A DNA stretch of 64,000 nucleotides from Mayfieldus sp963781495 (GCA_963781495.1 CAWAFX010000002.1:1488001-1552000); one strand, 5' to 3'. Positions 34,492 through 42,773 are shown, counted from the stretch's first letter. Notes: generated from the sequence alone by a model not told the origin. Program-made: numbers and translations.

Positions 34492-34854
34492 CTAGCCGGA
34501 CCTGGCGTAGTTCGAAACCTCGCCGAAGTCGTGCATCACACAGGGCTCATCGCCGACGACTTCGGCGTCATGACCGGGCGGGATCGCGACCACCTCGCCG
34601 GCGCTGACCTCGACATCGCTGCCGTCGTCCATGTGGATCTGCATGCTGCCCGAGACCACGTAGGCGAGGTGCGAGACCTCGCACGAGTCCGTGCCGGCGA
34701 TCGGCTTCACGTTCTCCGACCACTTCCAGCCCGGCTCGAAGGTGCCGCGCCCGACCGTGTGTCCGCCGAGGTTGACCACCTCGACCTGGCCGTTTCCCTC
34801 GAACTTGCGCACCTCGTCGGGTGAATCGAACTTCTTTACCTCTACTGAAGCCAT
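34492..34854 (-). CDS. Single-domain cupin
   Basis: 120 residues, ATG with AGGAG in a short leader. The two cupin motifs are visible: GTFEPGWKWSENV with SEVSHLAYVVSGSMQIHM-type spacing (around 36-75), and VVAIPPGHDAEVVGDEPCV (88-106). Metal ligands are fewer than in oxygenase cupins; His62 and His95 are present. The EPGWKWSENVKP form is common in small actinobacterial cupins of unknown function. It faces the divergent glycan cluster at 34971. Confidence 0.82.
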   Translation of the reverse strand: MASVEVKKFDSPDEVRKFEGNGQVEVVNLGGHTVGRGTFEPGWKWSENVKPIAGTDSCEVSHLAYVVSGSMQIHMDDGSDVEVSAGEVVAIPPGHDAEVVGDEPCVMHDFGEVSNYARSG

Positions 34855-34881
34855 CCTGGCTCCTTTCTCCTCGCTAGGGCG

Positions 34882-34911
34882 ACCCTAACCGCCGCCGCCC
34901 CGCCCACGCAA
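34882..34911 (-). promoter_or_regulatory. Cupin promoter (TTGCGT-18-TAGGGT)
   Basis: On minus, TTGCGT (34911-34906) and TAGGGT (34887-34882) are 18 bases apart, with a Shine-Dalgarno-bearing leader of about 20 bases before the ATG at 34854. Confidence 0.45.
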
Positions 34912-34970
34912 GCGCTTTTAAGCCTGGATTAAGTTGCGTCTTTAGGCTGCGCCCGCCGGGTGCTCCGCCT

Positions 34971-35117
34971 TTGATCCAAGCGCAGATCATCTTCTTCGGG
35001 GGGGCGCTCGCCGTCGGGCTGGTGGTCGGCGCGCTCAGCCACTCTGCGGTGCTCGCCGCCTCTGCCGCTGGCATCGTCGCGATACTGGTCGCCGTGAGCC
35101 TGAGGTCCAACAATTGA
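34971..35117 (+). CDS. Small two-helix membrane protein, first gene of the aminotransferase/glycosyltransferase unit
   Basis: 48 residues from a TTG. The sequence is nearly all two hydrophobic helices (IIFFGGALAVGLVVGAL; VLAASAAGIVAILVAV) with a short basic end. TAGGCT at 34943-34948 could be its -10. The stop overlaps the TTG start of the next gene (TTGA), and GAGG near the end can serve that start, so the two are translationally coupled. Such short hydrophobic proteins often escape annotation. Low-complexity by-chance reading cannot be excluded, but the coupling argues for a real gene. Confidence 0.45.
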   Translation: MIQAQIIFFGGALAVGLVVGALSHSAVLAASAAGIVAILVAVSLRSNN

Positions 35118-36139
35118 TCGAAGGTCCGACATCTCCGGCGCAGGCGCCCGCGGCGGCTCATTTCTCACGCTTTGCAATCGGCTTCGACCACCGCGACCGG
35201 GAGCGGCTGCACGCCCTCTGGGACCAGGTCCTCGATTCGGAGCGCTGGACCGAGGCGGAGCTGGTCGACGATTTCGAGCGCGAGTGGGGGCGCTGGAACG
35301 GGCTCGATGCCGTCGCCACCGCCAGCTGGGCGGGGGCGGCATCGGCCGCACTCAGCTTCGCCGAGGTCCGCGACCAGGTGGTCCTCTGCCCTTCCAACAC
35401 CTTCATGGCGACGCCGCTCTCGGTCCTCAATGCCGGAGCCCGGGTCGAGTTCGTCGACTGCAACCGCGAAGACCTCTGCATGTCGTTTCGCGATTTCGAG
35501 CAGAAGGCCGAGCGCCACCGGCCCAAGGCGGCCTGGCTGGTCCACATCGGGGGCCATCTCGCCTTCGACGCCGAGCAGATAGCGGCCTACTGCCGTGAAC
35601 ACGGCATCTTCCTGCTCGAGGACTGCGCCCACGCGCATGGCGCCTCCTGGAACGACAGGCGCCCCGGTTGCTGGGGCGACGCCGGCGTCTACTCCCTCTA
35701 CGCCACGAAGACGATCTCCAGCGGCGAGGGTGGAGTTCTGGTCAGCCGCGATCCCGAGCTGCTCGATTACGCGCGCCGGTTCCGCAACTACGGAAAGCCG
35801 GACTTCGAGGTCCAGGGGACCAACGCCCGAATGAGCGAGTTCACGGCCGCGATCGGCCTCGTCGCGCTCTCGCGCCTGGAGGAGATCGTCTCCTGGAAGA
35901 ACGCCGTCGCCGAAACCGAGCTCGACCCCCGCCATCCCGGCCGCCTGCGGCTGCCCGACGGCATGGTCTCCGGCCTTTACAAGTACATCGTCTTCGACCC
36001 CGTGCCCGACTCGACCGGCAAGGTCTACGACCAGCCCTGCCACCGGATCCTCGGCCATGACGTCGAGCTTCCGAACAGCGACTGGGTCGCCTCGAATCAC
36101 TGGTGCGTGCCGCTCTACTACCGGGGCGGCCGCCGATGA
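35114..36139 (+). CDS. DegT/DnrJ/EryC1/StrS-family aminotransferase
   Basis: 341 residues from a TTG coupled to the preceding small gene. The PLP-binding features of sugar aminotransferases are present: CPSNTFMATPLSVLNAGA, LLEDCAHAHGASW with the ring-contacting Asp170, and YSLYATKTISSGEGG with the internal aldimine Lys199; YGKPDFEVQGTNARMSEF then matches the conserved Asn-Arg segment. Members convert keto-sugar nucleotides to amino sugars. About 20 residues shorter than usual. It overlaps the epimerase-glycosyltransferase gene (ATGA), suggesting the amino sugar is passed to that enzyme. Confidence 0.9.
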   Translation: MIEGPTSPAQAPAAAHFSRFAIGFDHRDRERLHALWDQVLDSERWTEAELVDDFEREWGRWNGLDAVATASWAGAASAALSFAEVRDQVVLCPSNTFMATPLSVLNAGARVEFVDCNREDLCMSFRDFEQKAERHRPKAAWLVHIGGHLAFDAEQIAAYCREHGIFLLEDCAHAHGASWNDRRPGCWGDAGVYSLYATKTISSGEGGVLVSRDPELLDYARRFRNYGKPDFEVQGTNARMSEFTAAIGLVALSRLEEIVSWKNAVAETELDPRHPGRLRLPDGMVSGLYKYIVFDPVPDSTGKVYDQPCHRILGHDVELPNSDWVASNHWCVPLYYRGGRR

Positions 36140-38880
36140 AGGTGCTGGTCACCGGCGGCTCCGGCTTCATCGGCTCGCATGTCCTCGACAAGCTGCTCGC
36201 GGCCGGGCACGAGCCGGTCAACTTCGACCTCCGGCCGTCCCCGTATCACGACGGCGAGGTCCGGACCAAGATCGGCGACGTCACCGACACGGGCGCCCTG
36301 AGCCATGCGCTCAGCGGCTGCGACGCGATCATCCACCTCGCGGCGGTGGCCGACGTCGGCATCGTCGAGGCCGAGCCCGCAAAGGCCGAGCAGATCAATG
36401 CCCGCGGCGTCGCGGCGGTCCTCGAGGCGGCCCGGCTCACCGGGGTCAAGCGGGTCATCTACGGCAGCACGATCTGGGTCTACAGCGATTGCCCCGAGAC
36501 GGTCGTCGACGAGGAGACCGAGACCCCGCCGCCCCGCCACCCCTACACCGCGACCAAGCTGGCGGGCGAGATCTACTGCCAGTCATACGCCCGCTTCTAC
36601 GACCTCGAGCCGACGATCCTGCGCTTCGGCATCCCATACGGCCCGCGGGCCCGGGGGGCGACGGTCCTCTCCGCCTTCGTAAGGCGGGCGATGGCGGGTG
36701 AGGCGCTGACGATCGCCGGCAGCGGTGAGCAGTCGCGCCGCTTCGTCTACGTCGAGGACCTCGCCGACGGGATCGTCAGGGCGCTGGCTCCACGGGCCGC
36801 CAACCGCGTCTACAACCTTGCCGGCAGCGAGGAGATCTCGATCCTCCAGGTCGCCGAGACGGTGCGCGACGCGATCGGCGGCACCGAGCTCGTCCACGTC
36901 CCCTCGCGGGCCGGCGACTTCGGCGGCAAGGAGGTCTCCAGCGATCGCGCCGCCGCCGAGCTCGGCTGGGCGCCGGTGACCCCGTTCAGCGAGGGCGCGC
37001 GCCTCTACCTCGACTGGTACCGGCGCGAGGGTGAGAACGGCCACCGTCCGCATCAGAACGGGCACCGGCCCGTCCCGGCGGCCGCCGATTGGGAGGAAAG
37101 GCCGACCGGACGGCGGGTGCTGATCGTCTCCGCCGACATCGGCGAGGGCCACGACGGGCCCGCGCGGGCGATCGCGGCCGAGCTCGAGGAGGAGCAGCCC
37201 GAGGCCCAGGTGGCGATCGTCGACGGCCTGGCGGAGATGGGCAGGTTCATCACCTGGATCCTGCGCGACGGATCCTGGGTCGCCTTCAACTGGATCCCCT
37301 GGGCTTTCGAGGTCCAGTACTTCCTGCTGACCCGCTTTGCGCCGACCCGCTGGCTGACCAGCCGGCTCGGGTACCTGCTCTGCCGCCGGCGGCTGCTGCG
37401 GATGATCCGCCGCCGGCGCCCCGACCTGCTGATCTCCACCTATCCGGGCTCGACCGAGCTGCTCGGGGAGCTGCGCAGGCGGGGGCGTCTCGACGTCCCG
37501 GTCATCTCGGCGATCACCGACCTCGCCGGCCTGCGCTTCTGGGCCCACCCCGGGGTCGACATGCACACGGTCATCCACGAGGAGTCGATCGAGGAGGTCG
37601 AGGCGATCGCCGGCCCGGGCAGCGTCACCTGGGCCCGTCCTCCCACCTCGCCGGCGTTCTTTCAGCCCGCCGACTCCGGCGAGGCCCGCCGTAGCCTCGG
37701 TCTTCCCGAGCAGGGCTCGGTGATCCTCGTCTCCGGCGGCGGCTGGGGGGTCGGGGACCTGGCCGGCGCGATCGACGCCGCGCTGGAGCGCAAGCCGGGC
37801 GCGGTGGTCTGCATCGCGGGGCGCAACGAGCGCGTGCGCTCCCGGATCGTCAAGCGCTTTGCCGGCGAGCCGCGGCTGCGGGTGGTCGGTTTCACCGATC
37901 GGATGAGCGATTACCTCGCCGCCTCCGACGTATTGGTCCACTCGACCGCCGGCCTGACCGTGCTCGAGGCGCTGATCCGCGGCTGCCGCGTGGTCTCGTT
38001 CGGCTTCAAGGTGGGGCACATCCGGCTCAACGACACCGCCTACGAGCGCTTCGGACTTGCCCGCACGGCGCGCTCGCACAAGCAGCTGGGAGCAGCGCTG
38101 GACGAGGCTCTGGCCGAGCCCCGTCGTCCCGACCTCTCCTATGCCGGGTTGCCGACCGTTGCCGCGGTGGCGCTCGGCAACCGCCGCCACGCCCCGGCGG
38201 TGCCCAGGTGGCGCCTCAATCTTGCCCGCGTTGCGACCACGGGGGTGGTCTCGCTGGCCTTCCTGATCTGGCTGCTCGGAACCGACATGTCCTACCGCGT
38301 GATCGCGGCGCCGCTCGATCTCGGCCCGACCACCGGCTTCCGCGCCGCGGGCCCCGACGTCGGCCTGATGATCCGGGCTCCGGGCGGCGAGGTCGGCCGG
38401 CTCTCCCACCTGCTGCGGGTCCGCCATGCCGGGGCTTCGTTCGTCACCACCGGTCCGCCGTCGCCGGCCCTGCGGCGGCGCCTGCACCGCTACGCCGACG
38501 ACGAGATCCCTGGGCTGCGGGCGGGGGGACCGGCGCATTGGGTGCAGACGCGGCGTGACCTCACCGGGATGGCGTCGCGCTTCGGCTACAGCGGCCAGTT
38601 CCTCTTCGCACCGCCCGAGGACGGGTTCACCCTCGGCGAGTACCTGCTCGCCCACACCGCCGGCGCGGTGCCGGTGGCAGGCGCGGTCAAGTACACAGGC
38701 GGCGCGCTGGGAAGGGTCGCGCCCGGCCAGCTGGTGGAGGCGCGGCTCAGCGACGACGGTGTCCGGCCGGCCCCGGCCCTACGTTCGCTGGTGCTCCAGC
38801 TCGAGAATCGCGGCCTCAGCCCCGTTTCCGTCACCCGGCTCTGGAGCCGGCGGGGAGAGCAGGGAGGACACGGCCGGTGA
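36136..38880 (+). CDS. Fusion: NAD epimerase/dehydratase + MGDG-synthase-like glycosyltransferase + membrane helix + deacetylase-like domain
   Basis: 914 residues from an ATG overlapping the aminotransferase stop (ATGA). Residues 1-300 are an extended SDR: GGSGFIG (7-13), active-site Tyr137-Lys141 (YTATK) and a UDP-sugar-type C-terminal half. After an Asn/His/Pro linker, 326-665 form a GT-B glycosyltransferase of the MGDG synthase/MurG type, with SADIGEGHDGPARAI (332-346), VSGGGWGVG (532-540) and HSTAGLTVLEALIRG (602-616). A membrane helix lies at about 701-716. Residues 738-905 follow the NodB deacetylase order but lack its metal and catalytic residues (LMIRAPGG where TFDDGP is expected). 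Each part is recognisable; I know of no described protein with this full order. Confidence 0.88.
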   Translation: MKVLVTGGSGFIGSHVLDKLLAAGHEPVNFDLRPSPYHDGEVRTKIGDVTDTGALSHALSGCDAIIHLAAVADVGIVEAEPAKAEQINARGVAAVLEAARLTGVKRVIYGSTIWVYSDCPETVVDEETETPPPRHPYTATKLAGEIYCQSYARFYDLEPTILRFGIPYGPRARGATVLSAFVRRAMAGEALTIAGSGEQSRRFVYVEDLADGIVRALAPRAANRVYNLAGSEEISILQVAETVRDAIGGTELVHVPSRAGDFGGKEVSSDRAAAELGWAPVTPFSEGARLYLDWYRREGENGHRPHQNGHRPVPAAADWEERPTGRRVLIVSADIGEGHDGPARAIAAELEEEQPEAQVAIVDGLAEMGRFITWILRDGSWVAFNWIPWAFEVQYFLLTRFAPTRWLTSRLGYLLCRRRLLRMIRRRRPDLLISTYPGSTELLGELRRRGRLDVPVISAITDLAGLRFWAHPGVDMHTVIHEESIEEVEAIAGPGSVTWARPPTSPAFFQPADSGEARRSLGLPEQGSVILVSGGGWGVGDLAGAIDAALERKPGAVVCIAGRNERVRSRIVKRFAGEPRLRVVGFTDRMSDYLAASDVLVHSTAGLTVLEALIRGCRVVSFGFKVGHIRLNDTAYERFGLARTARSHKQLGAALDEALAEPRRPDLSYAGLPTVAAVALGNRRHAPAVPRWRLNLARVATTGVVSLAFLIWLLGTDMSYRVIAAPLDLGPTTGFRAAGPDVGLMIRAPGGEVGRLSHLLRVRHAGASFVTTGPPSPALRRRLHRYADDEIPGLRAGGPAHWVQTRRDLTGMASRFGYSGQFLFAPPEDGFTLGEYLLAHTAGAVPVAGAVKYTGGALGRVAPGQLVEARLSDDGVRPAPALRSLVLQLENRGLSPVSVTRLWSRRGEQGGHGR

Positions 38881-39693
38881 GCGCATCAGGGCCACCGCGC
38901 CGGTGACGACGACCAGCAGCGAAGCGACGATCACCCCGCCGTTAAGGGGGGTCGCGCCCCACGACTCGCCGCCGATCAGCGGCGCGACCGCCACCGGCAC
39001 CACGACCTGGACGACGAAGACCGTCGGTGCGACGACGACGGCCGGGCGCCGCTGCAGCGCCGACATCTCGGCCAGCAGGCCGAGCAGGGCGGCAACCCCG
39101 ATCCCGGCCAGCCAGGCGAGGGCGACCAGAAGCGCGCCCGAGGAGAGCTCATCGGCGAGGATCTTGGCGCTGAGCGAGGTCCAGGCAAACGCGCAGCCCG
39201 CGCCGAGCACCATCAACCCCGGCGGGCAGCGCGGCAGGGCGAACGGCGCCGCCGCCAGCGCGCCGAGCGGTACCAGGACCAGCGCCAGCGCCAGCGCATC
39301 AGCGTGCGAAGAGGACTCCTCGGGCGCGGCGACCGATGCCCCCGCGACGCCGGCGATGATCGCGCAGGTCGCGAGCAGCTCGCGGCGCCCGACCCGCTCG
39401 CCGAGGATGCGCACGCCGAGCGCCAGCAGCAGCAGCAGGCCGACCGCGAGCGCCGGCTGCACGACGCTGAGCGGGGCCAGGGAGAGGGCCAGGACCTGGA
39501 ACGGGAAGCCGAGGATCGCCAGGGCGGTGGCAATGACCCAGCCGCGGCGGCGCAGCAGGCGGACCAGGAGCGAGGGCCGCATCGAATACGCCGAGGGGAC
39601 GGCTCTTGCCTCGAGGGCCTGAAGGGCTACGGCTGCGTCGAAGAGGATCGAGGCCGCGCAAGCGGCGGCTAGTCCGAGCGCGAGCTGGGGCAT
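38779..39693 (-). CDS. DMT-superfamily (EamA-like) transporter
   Basis: 304 residues, ATG at 39693. Nine or ten hydrophobic helices in two halves, with the LQALEARAVPSAYSMRPSLL loop after the first helix, FPFQVLALSLAPLSVVQPAL and GVRILGERVGRRELLA, typical of EamA-like exporters of small metabolites. Its last 34 codons lie over the 3' end of the fusion gene on the other strand, an unusually long convergent overlap of 102 bases. Divergent from the deacetylase gene by 26 bases. The position suggests export or flipping of a product of the cluster, without proof. Confidence 0.82.
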   Translation of the reverse strand: MPQLALGLAAACAASILFDAAVALQALEARAVPSAYSMRPSLLVRLLRRRGWVIATALAILGFPFQVLALSLAPLSVVQPALAVGLLLLLALGVRILGERVGRRELLATCAIIAGVAGASVAAPEESSSHADALALALVLVPLGALAAAPFALPRCPPGLMVLGAGCAFAWTSLSAKILADELSSGALLVALAWLAGIGVAALLGLLAEMSALQRRPAVVVAPTVFVVQVVVPVAVAPLIGGESWGATPLNGGVIVASLLVVVTGAVALMRSPAVSSLLSPPAPEPGDGNGAEAAILELEHQRT

Positions 39694-39719
39694 CGCCCGG
39701 CCATCATCGCAGCGTCGGC

Positions 39720-40403
39720 TTGGGCGCCGGTGCGACCCTGGCCGCCCTCGGCGGCAACGCCCTGCCCGCCCTGGCGCCGCTCGTTCCCGGCCTCGCCTCG
39801 GCGCTGGGGATCAGGCGCAGCCTCGAGATCGGCGGCGGAGTGGCGATCACCTTCGACGACGGCCCCGATGCCGAAGGCACTCCGGCGGTGCTCGAGGTGC
39901 TGGAACGCGAAGCGGCGCCTGCGACCTTCTTTCTGGTCGGCGAGCAGGTGCGGCGAAACCCCGCTCTGGCGGCGGAGATTGTCGCCGCTGGTCACGCTGT
40001 GCAGCTGCACGGCGAGACCCACCGCAACCAGCTTCGCCTCACGCCGCAGCAGATCCGCAGCGAGCTGCGCCGCGGCGAGGAGGCGATCCGGGAGGCGACC
40101 GGGCGGGCGACCCGCTTCTACCGGCCTCCCTACGGGATCTTCTCCGCTGCCGGGCTCGCCGTGGTCCGGCGCTCGCATTGGGAGCCGATGCTGTGGTCGC
40201 GGTGGGGCCGCGACTGGAAGGCGGGGGCCAGCGCCGACTCGGTGACCGCGAAGGCCACCCGGTCGCTGCAGGGCGGCGAGGTGATCCTGCTCCACGATTC
40301 CGACCACTACAGTGATCCAGGGAGCTGGAGAGCGACGGTGAGCGCGTTGCCGAGGATCATCGACGCCGTCCGCCAGCGGTCGCTGAAGACGGTCGCGATC
40401 TGA
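39720..40403 (+). CDS. Polysaccharide deacetylase (NodB domain)
   Basis: About 227 residues from a TTG at 39720; the start is uncertain, with no clear ribosome site and only an upstream TTG at 39606 as alternative. A hydrophobic N-terminal stretch may be an anchor. The catalytic core is intact: ITFDDGPDAEG (general base and metal aspartate), HGETHRN (metal histidines), YRPPYGIFS and VILLHDSDH. NodB enzymes remove acetyl groups from N-acetylated sugars in peptidoglycan, chitin-like or secreted glycans. Located beside a fusion protein with an inactive-looking copy of the same fold. Confidence 0.87.
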   Translation: MGAGATLAALGGNALPALAPLVPGLASALGIRRSLEIGGGVAITFDDGPDAEGTPAVLEVLEREAAPATFFLVGEQVRRNPALAAEIVAAGHAVQLHGETHRNQLRLTPQQIRSELRRGEEAIREATGRATRFYRPPYGIFSAAGLAVVRRSHWEPMLWSRWGRDWKAGASADSVTAKATRSLQGGEVILLHDSDHYSDPGSWRATVSALPRIIDAVRQRSLKTVAI

Positions 40404-40430
40404 GTGATCGGCCGCCGGAAAGGAGCGCAG

Positions 40431-41081
40431 ATGAAGATCGGAGTGCTGGGAACGGGAATGGTCGGCGAGACCATCGCCACCAAGCTGGCCGAGCTCGGCC
40501 ACGAGGTGACGATGGGTTCGCGCAAGGCGGGCAACGAGAAGGCGGTCGCCTGGGCCGAGCAAGCGGGGAATGGCGCCGCCCAGGGCAGCTTCGCCGAGGC
40601 CGCCGCCCACGGAGAGCTCAACTTCAACTGCACCGCCGGCACCGCCTCGCTGGCGGCGCTGGATTCCGCCGGAGCCGAGAACCTCGAGGGCAAGGTCCTG
40701 GTCGACGTCGCCAACGCGCTCGACTTCTCGGGCGGGATGCCGCCGACGCTCTCGGTCTGCAACGACGACAGCCTCGGCGAGCAGATCCAGCGCCGCTTTG
40801 GAGCCGCCAAGGTCGTCAAGGCGCTCAACACAGTCAACGCGGGCGTCATGGTCGCCCCGGACCAGGTTCCCGGGGACCACGTGCTGCCGATCTGCGGCGA
40901 CGACGACGCCAAGCCGCAGGTGATCGCCCTGCTCGGCGACTTCGGCTGGCCGGCGGAGCGGATCCTCGACCTCGGCGACATCGGCGCCGCCAGGGGCATG
41001 GAGATGTATCTGCCGCTATGGCTGCGCTTCATGGGCGCCCTCGGCGGTGCCAACTTCAACATCGCGATTGCCCAGGGCTAG
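40431..41081 (+). CDS. NADPH-dependent F420 reductase-like (COG2085) oxidoreductase
   Basis: 216 residues, ATG with AAAGGAG five bases upstream. N-terminal Rossmann motif IGVLGTGMVGETIATKLAE, then MGSRKAGNEKA where the NADP phosphate is bound, VDVANALDFSGG and VVKALNTVNAGVM. This family includes F420H2:NADP oxidoreductase and dinucleotide-binding proteins with unknown substrates; F420 is common in actinobacteria, but the motifs do not prove F420 use. It is 27 bases after the deacetylase and may be cotranscribed. Confidence 0.82.
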   Translation: MKIGVLGTGMVGETIATKLAELGHEVTMGSRKAGNEKAVAWAEQAGNGAAQGSFAEAAAHGELNFNCTAGTASLAALDSAGAENLEGKVLVDVANALDFSGGMPPTLSVCNDDSLGEQIQRRFGAAKVVKALNTVNAGVMVAPDQVPGDHVLPICGDDDAKPQVIALLGDFGWPAERILDLGDIGAARGMEMYLPLWLRFMGALGGANFNIAIAQG

Positions 41082-41100
41082 CGCCCCCCGCGACCGGCCG

Positions 41101-41499
41101 CTAGTCGATCGGGATGTCCTCGACCCGCGAGTCGGCGCGCTGGGGGCGGGCGTCGGCGCGCTCGAGGTAGGCGTCGAGGATCGCCCTCACCGCGAGCATC
41201 GCGTCGCGCTGCAGTCCCTGCACCTGCTCGCGCAGCTCCGGCGGGGCGGAGGCGCGCAGTAGGTCGGCGGTACGGCAGATCGGGCACCAGTCGAGGCACT
41301 CGTGGGCACCCGCCGGCGGGGCCGCGGCCCCGTGGCCGTTGCCGGTCTTGGGACCGTGCTCGCGCCCCTCGCGCTGGCCGCCGGGGCGGGTGCGGCGGGC
41401 GTACTCGCCCCAGAAGCGCTGTGCCTCCTGCAACGGGTCGGGGCCCGGGGCCCCGCCGGGTTCAAACCCGCTGCGGTTGTGGTCTCGGGGCTCGGACAT
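41101..41499 (-). CDS. Small CxxC protein coupled to the ArsA ATPase
   Basis: 132 residues, ATG overlapping the ArsA gene by 38 bases. The N-terminal 60 residues are Gly/Pro/Arg-rich; then comes a compact ECLDWCPICRTADLLR motif with three cysteines, followed by a long helix (PPELREQVQGLQRDAMLAVR). The DWCPICR signature recurs in small actinobacterial proteins of unknown role, possibly metal binding. The heavy overlap with the ATPase gene suggests cotranslation. Confidence 0.65.
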   Translation of the reverse strand: MSEPRDHNRSGFEPGGAPGPDPLQEAQRFWGEYARRTRPGGQREGREHGPKTGNGHGAAAPPAGAHECLDWCPICRTADLLRASAPPELREQVQGLQRDAMLAVRAILDAYLERADARPQRADSRVEDIPID

Positions 41500-42661
41500 C
41501 GTCGAAGGTCACCTTCAGCGTCCCTGCCTCGAAGCTCGCTCCCGACGGACGCTGCTCGGCCAGCGCGGCGGGCAGGATGATAGTCCGCTTCTCGCCGCCG
41601 ACCGAGACGATCAGCTCGTCGCCGACCTTCTTCAGGTCGATCTCGGCCTTCTCGGCGAAGGGGATCGGCAGCCGCAGCGTCGCCACGTCGCCCTCCATGC
41701 TCAGCTCCTGGGCCAGCTCGCTGTAGAGGACTTCCTGGGGAGCGTTCTCGGCGAACAGCTCCCGGCCGAGGACGTCGAGCATCCCCGGCCCCACCACCTC
41801 CTCGGCGAAGTAGCGCGAGGTCAGCACCGGGACCGGCGAGAAGCCCTCGCGGACCTGCTCGAGATGGCGGCGCTGGTGGCCGAGCCAGGCGTCGAAGTAG
41901 CCGCCCTCGACGTCGGCTGGAAAGACCCGGTTGACGATCACGGCGTCGGTCAGATAGCCGTAGAGGTTGAGGTAGGTGAAGGTGCGCTGGGCCTCCTTGA
42001 TCACCATCCGGTCGGGATTGAGGACGAGGCGGATCGAGCAGCGCTCGCGGTCACGGAGGATCGCGTTCATCTCGATCAGGTTGCGGACCAGGCGCTGGAC
42101 CTCGTCGAAGACCTCGGGCCCCGGCAGCGGCACGTCGAAGGTGCGGGCCAGCGGCCGCGCCGCGCCGACCAGGCGCCGCTCCCAGGGGAAGACCCGCTCC
42201 AGCCACCAGCGGGCAATGTCGGGGAAGCCGAGCAGCCGCAGCGTCTCGCCGGTCGGGGCGCAGTCGACGATCACGACGTCGAACTCGTCCCGCTGGTGGT
42301 GATGCTTGATCTGCAGCAGCGAGAAGAGCTCGTCCATTCCCGGCGGGACGGTCAGCTCCTCGGCCCGCACGCGCTCGATTCCGCGGTCGGCGAGCAGCTT
42401 CGAGAGCCAGTCCTGGACCGCGGCCCAGTTGGTCTCCATCTCGCGCTGGGCGCGAACCTCCTGGCCCCAGAGCAGCTCGCCGGCGGGCGTCGGCTCGGCC
42501 CCCAGCTCGACCTCGAGCGAATCGCTGAGGCTGTGCGCGGGGTCGGTCGAGAGCACCACGGTGCGCAGCCCCGCCTGCGCGCACATGCGGGCGCTGGCGG
42601 CGGCGACGCTGGTCTTGCCGACACCGCCCTTGCCGGTGTAGAGGATCGTGCGTGGAGGCAT
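41462..42661 (-). CDS. ArsA/GET3-family ATPase
   Basis: 399 residues, ATG at 42661. Deviant Walker A TGKGGVGKTS (9-18) with the signature lysine Lys11, switch I DPAHSLSDSLE, switch II VDCAPTGETLRLLGFPD. The last ~90 residues form an Hsp20-like beta domain (VATLRLPIPFAEKAEI and later GTLKVTFDD), as in one group of bacterial ArsA homologues. No arsenite-binding cysteine set or ars genes are present, so arsenic export is unlikely; handling of tail-anchored membrane proteins or a metal role are alternatives. Confidence 0.9.
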   Translation of the reverse strand: MPPRTILYTGKGGVGKTSVAAASARMCAQAGLRTVVLSTDPAHSLSDSLEVELGAEPTPAGELLWGQEVRAQREMETNWAAVQDWLSKLLADRGIERVRAEELTVPPGMDELFSLLQIKHHHQRDEFDVVIVDCAPTGETLRLLGFPDIARWWLERVFPWERRLVGAARPLARTFDVPLPGPEVFDEVQRLVRNLIEMNAILRDRERCSIRLVLNPDRMVIKEAQRTFTYLNLYGYLTDAVIVNRVFPADVEGGYFDAWLGHQRRHLEQVREGFSPVPVLTSRYFAEEVVGPGMLDVLGRELFAENAPQEVLYSELAQELSMEGDVATLRLPIPFAEKAEIDLKKVGDELIVSVGGEKRTIILPAALAEQRPSGASFEAGTLKVTFDDVRAPRPQPQRV

Positions 42662-42670
42662 GTCCGAATG

Positions 42671-42676
42671 AGCCTA
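42671..42676 (-). promoter_or_regulatory. -10 element (TAGGCT) of the arsA-like gene
   Basis: TAGGCT on minus, nine bases before the ATG at 42661. Confidence 0.45.
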
Positions 42677-42697
42677 GAGACCTCGTCCAGGCTTCGT

Positions 42698-42724
42698 TTG
42701 ACGGTAATACAGCGGTGCTACTGT
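42698..42724 (+). promoter_or_regulatory. Promoter of the lipoprotein gene (TTGACG-15-TACTGT)
   Basis: TTGACG (42698-42703) and TACTGT (42719-42724) are 15 bases apart, a little short. The predicted mRNA has a leader of about 43 bases with AAGGAG before the TTG start. Confidence 0.45.
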
Positions 42725-42773
42725 CCCCGCTCCCGATTTCGCCCTCATCAGGTCCAAAGCAAGGAGATCAGTC

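Noticed and set aside
41462..42661. Arsenite efflux pump ATPase
   Set aside because: No metalloid-binding cysteine set and no arsB, arsD or arsR nearby.
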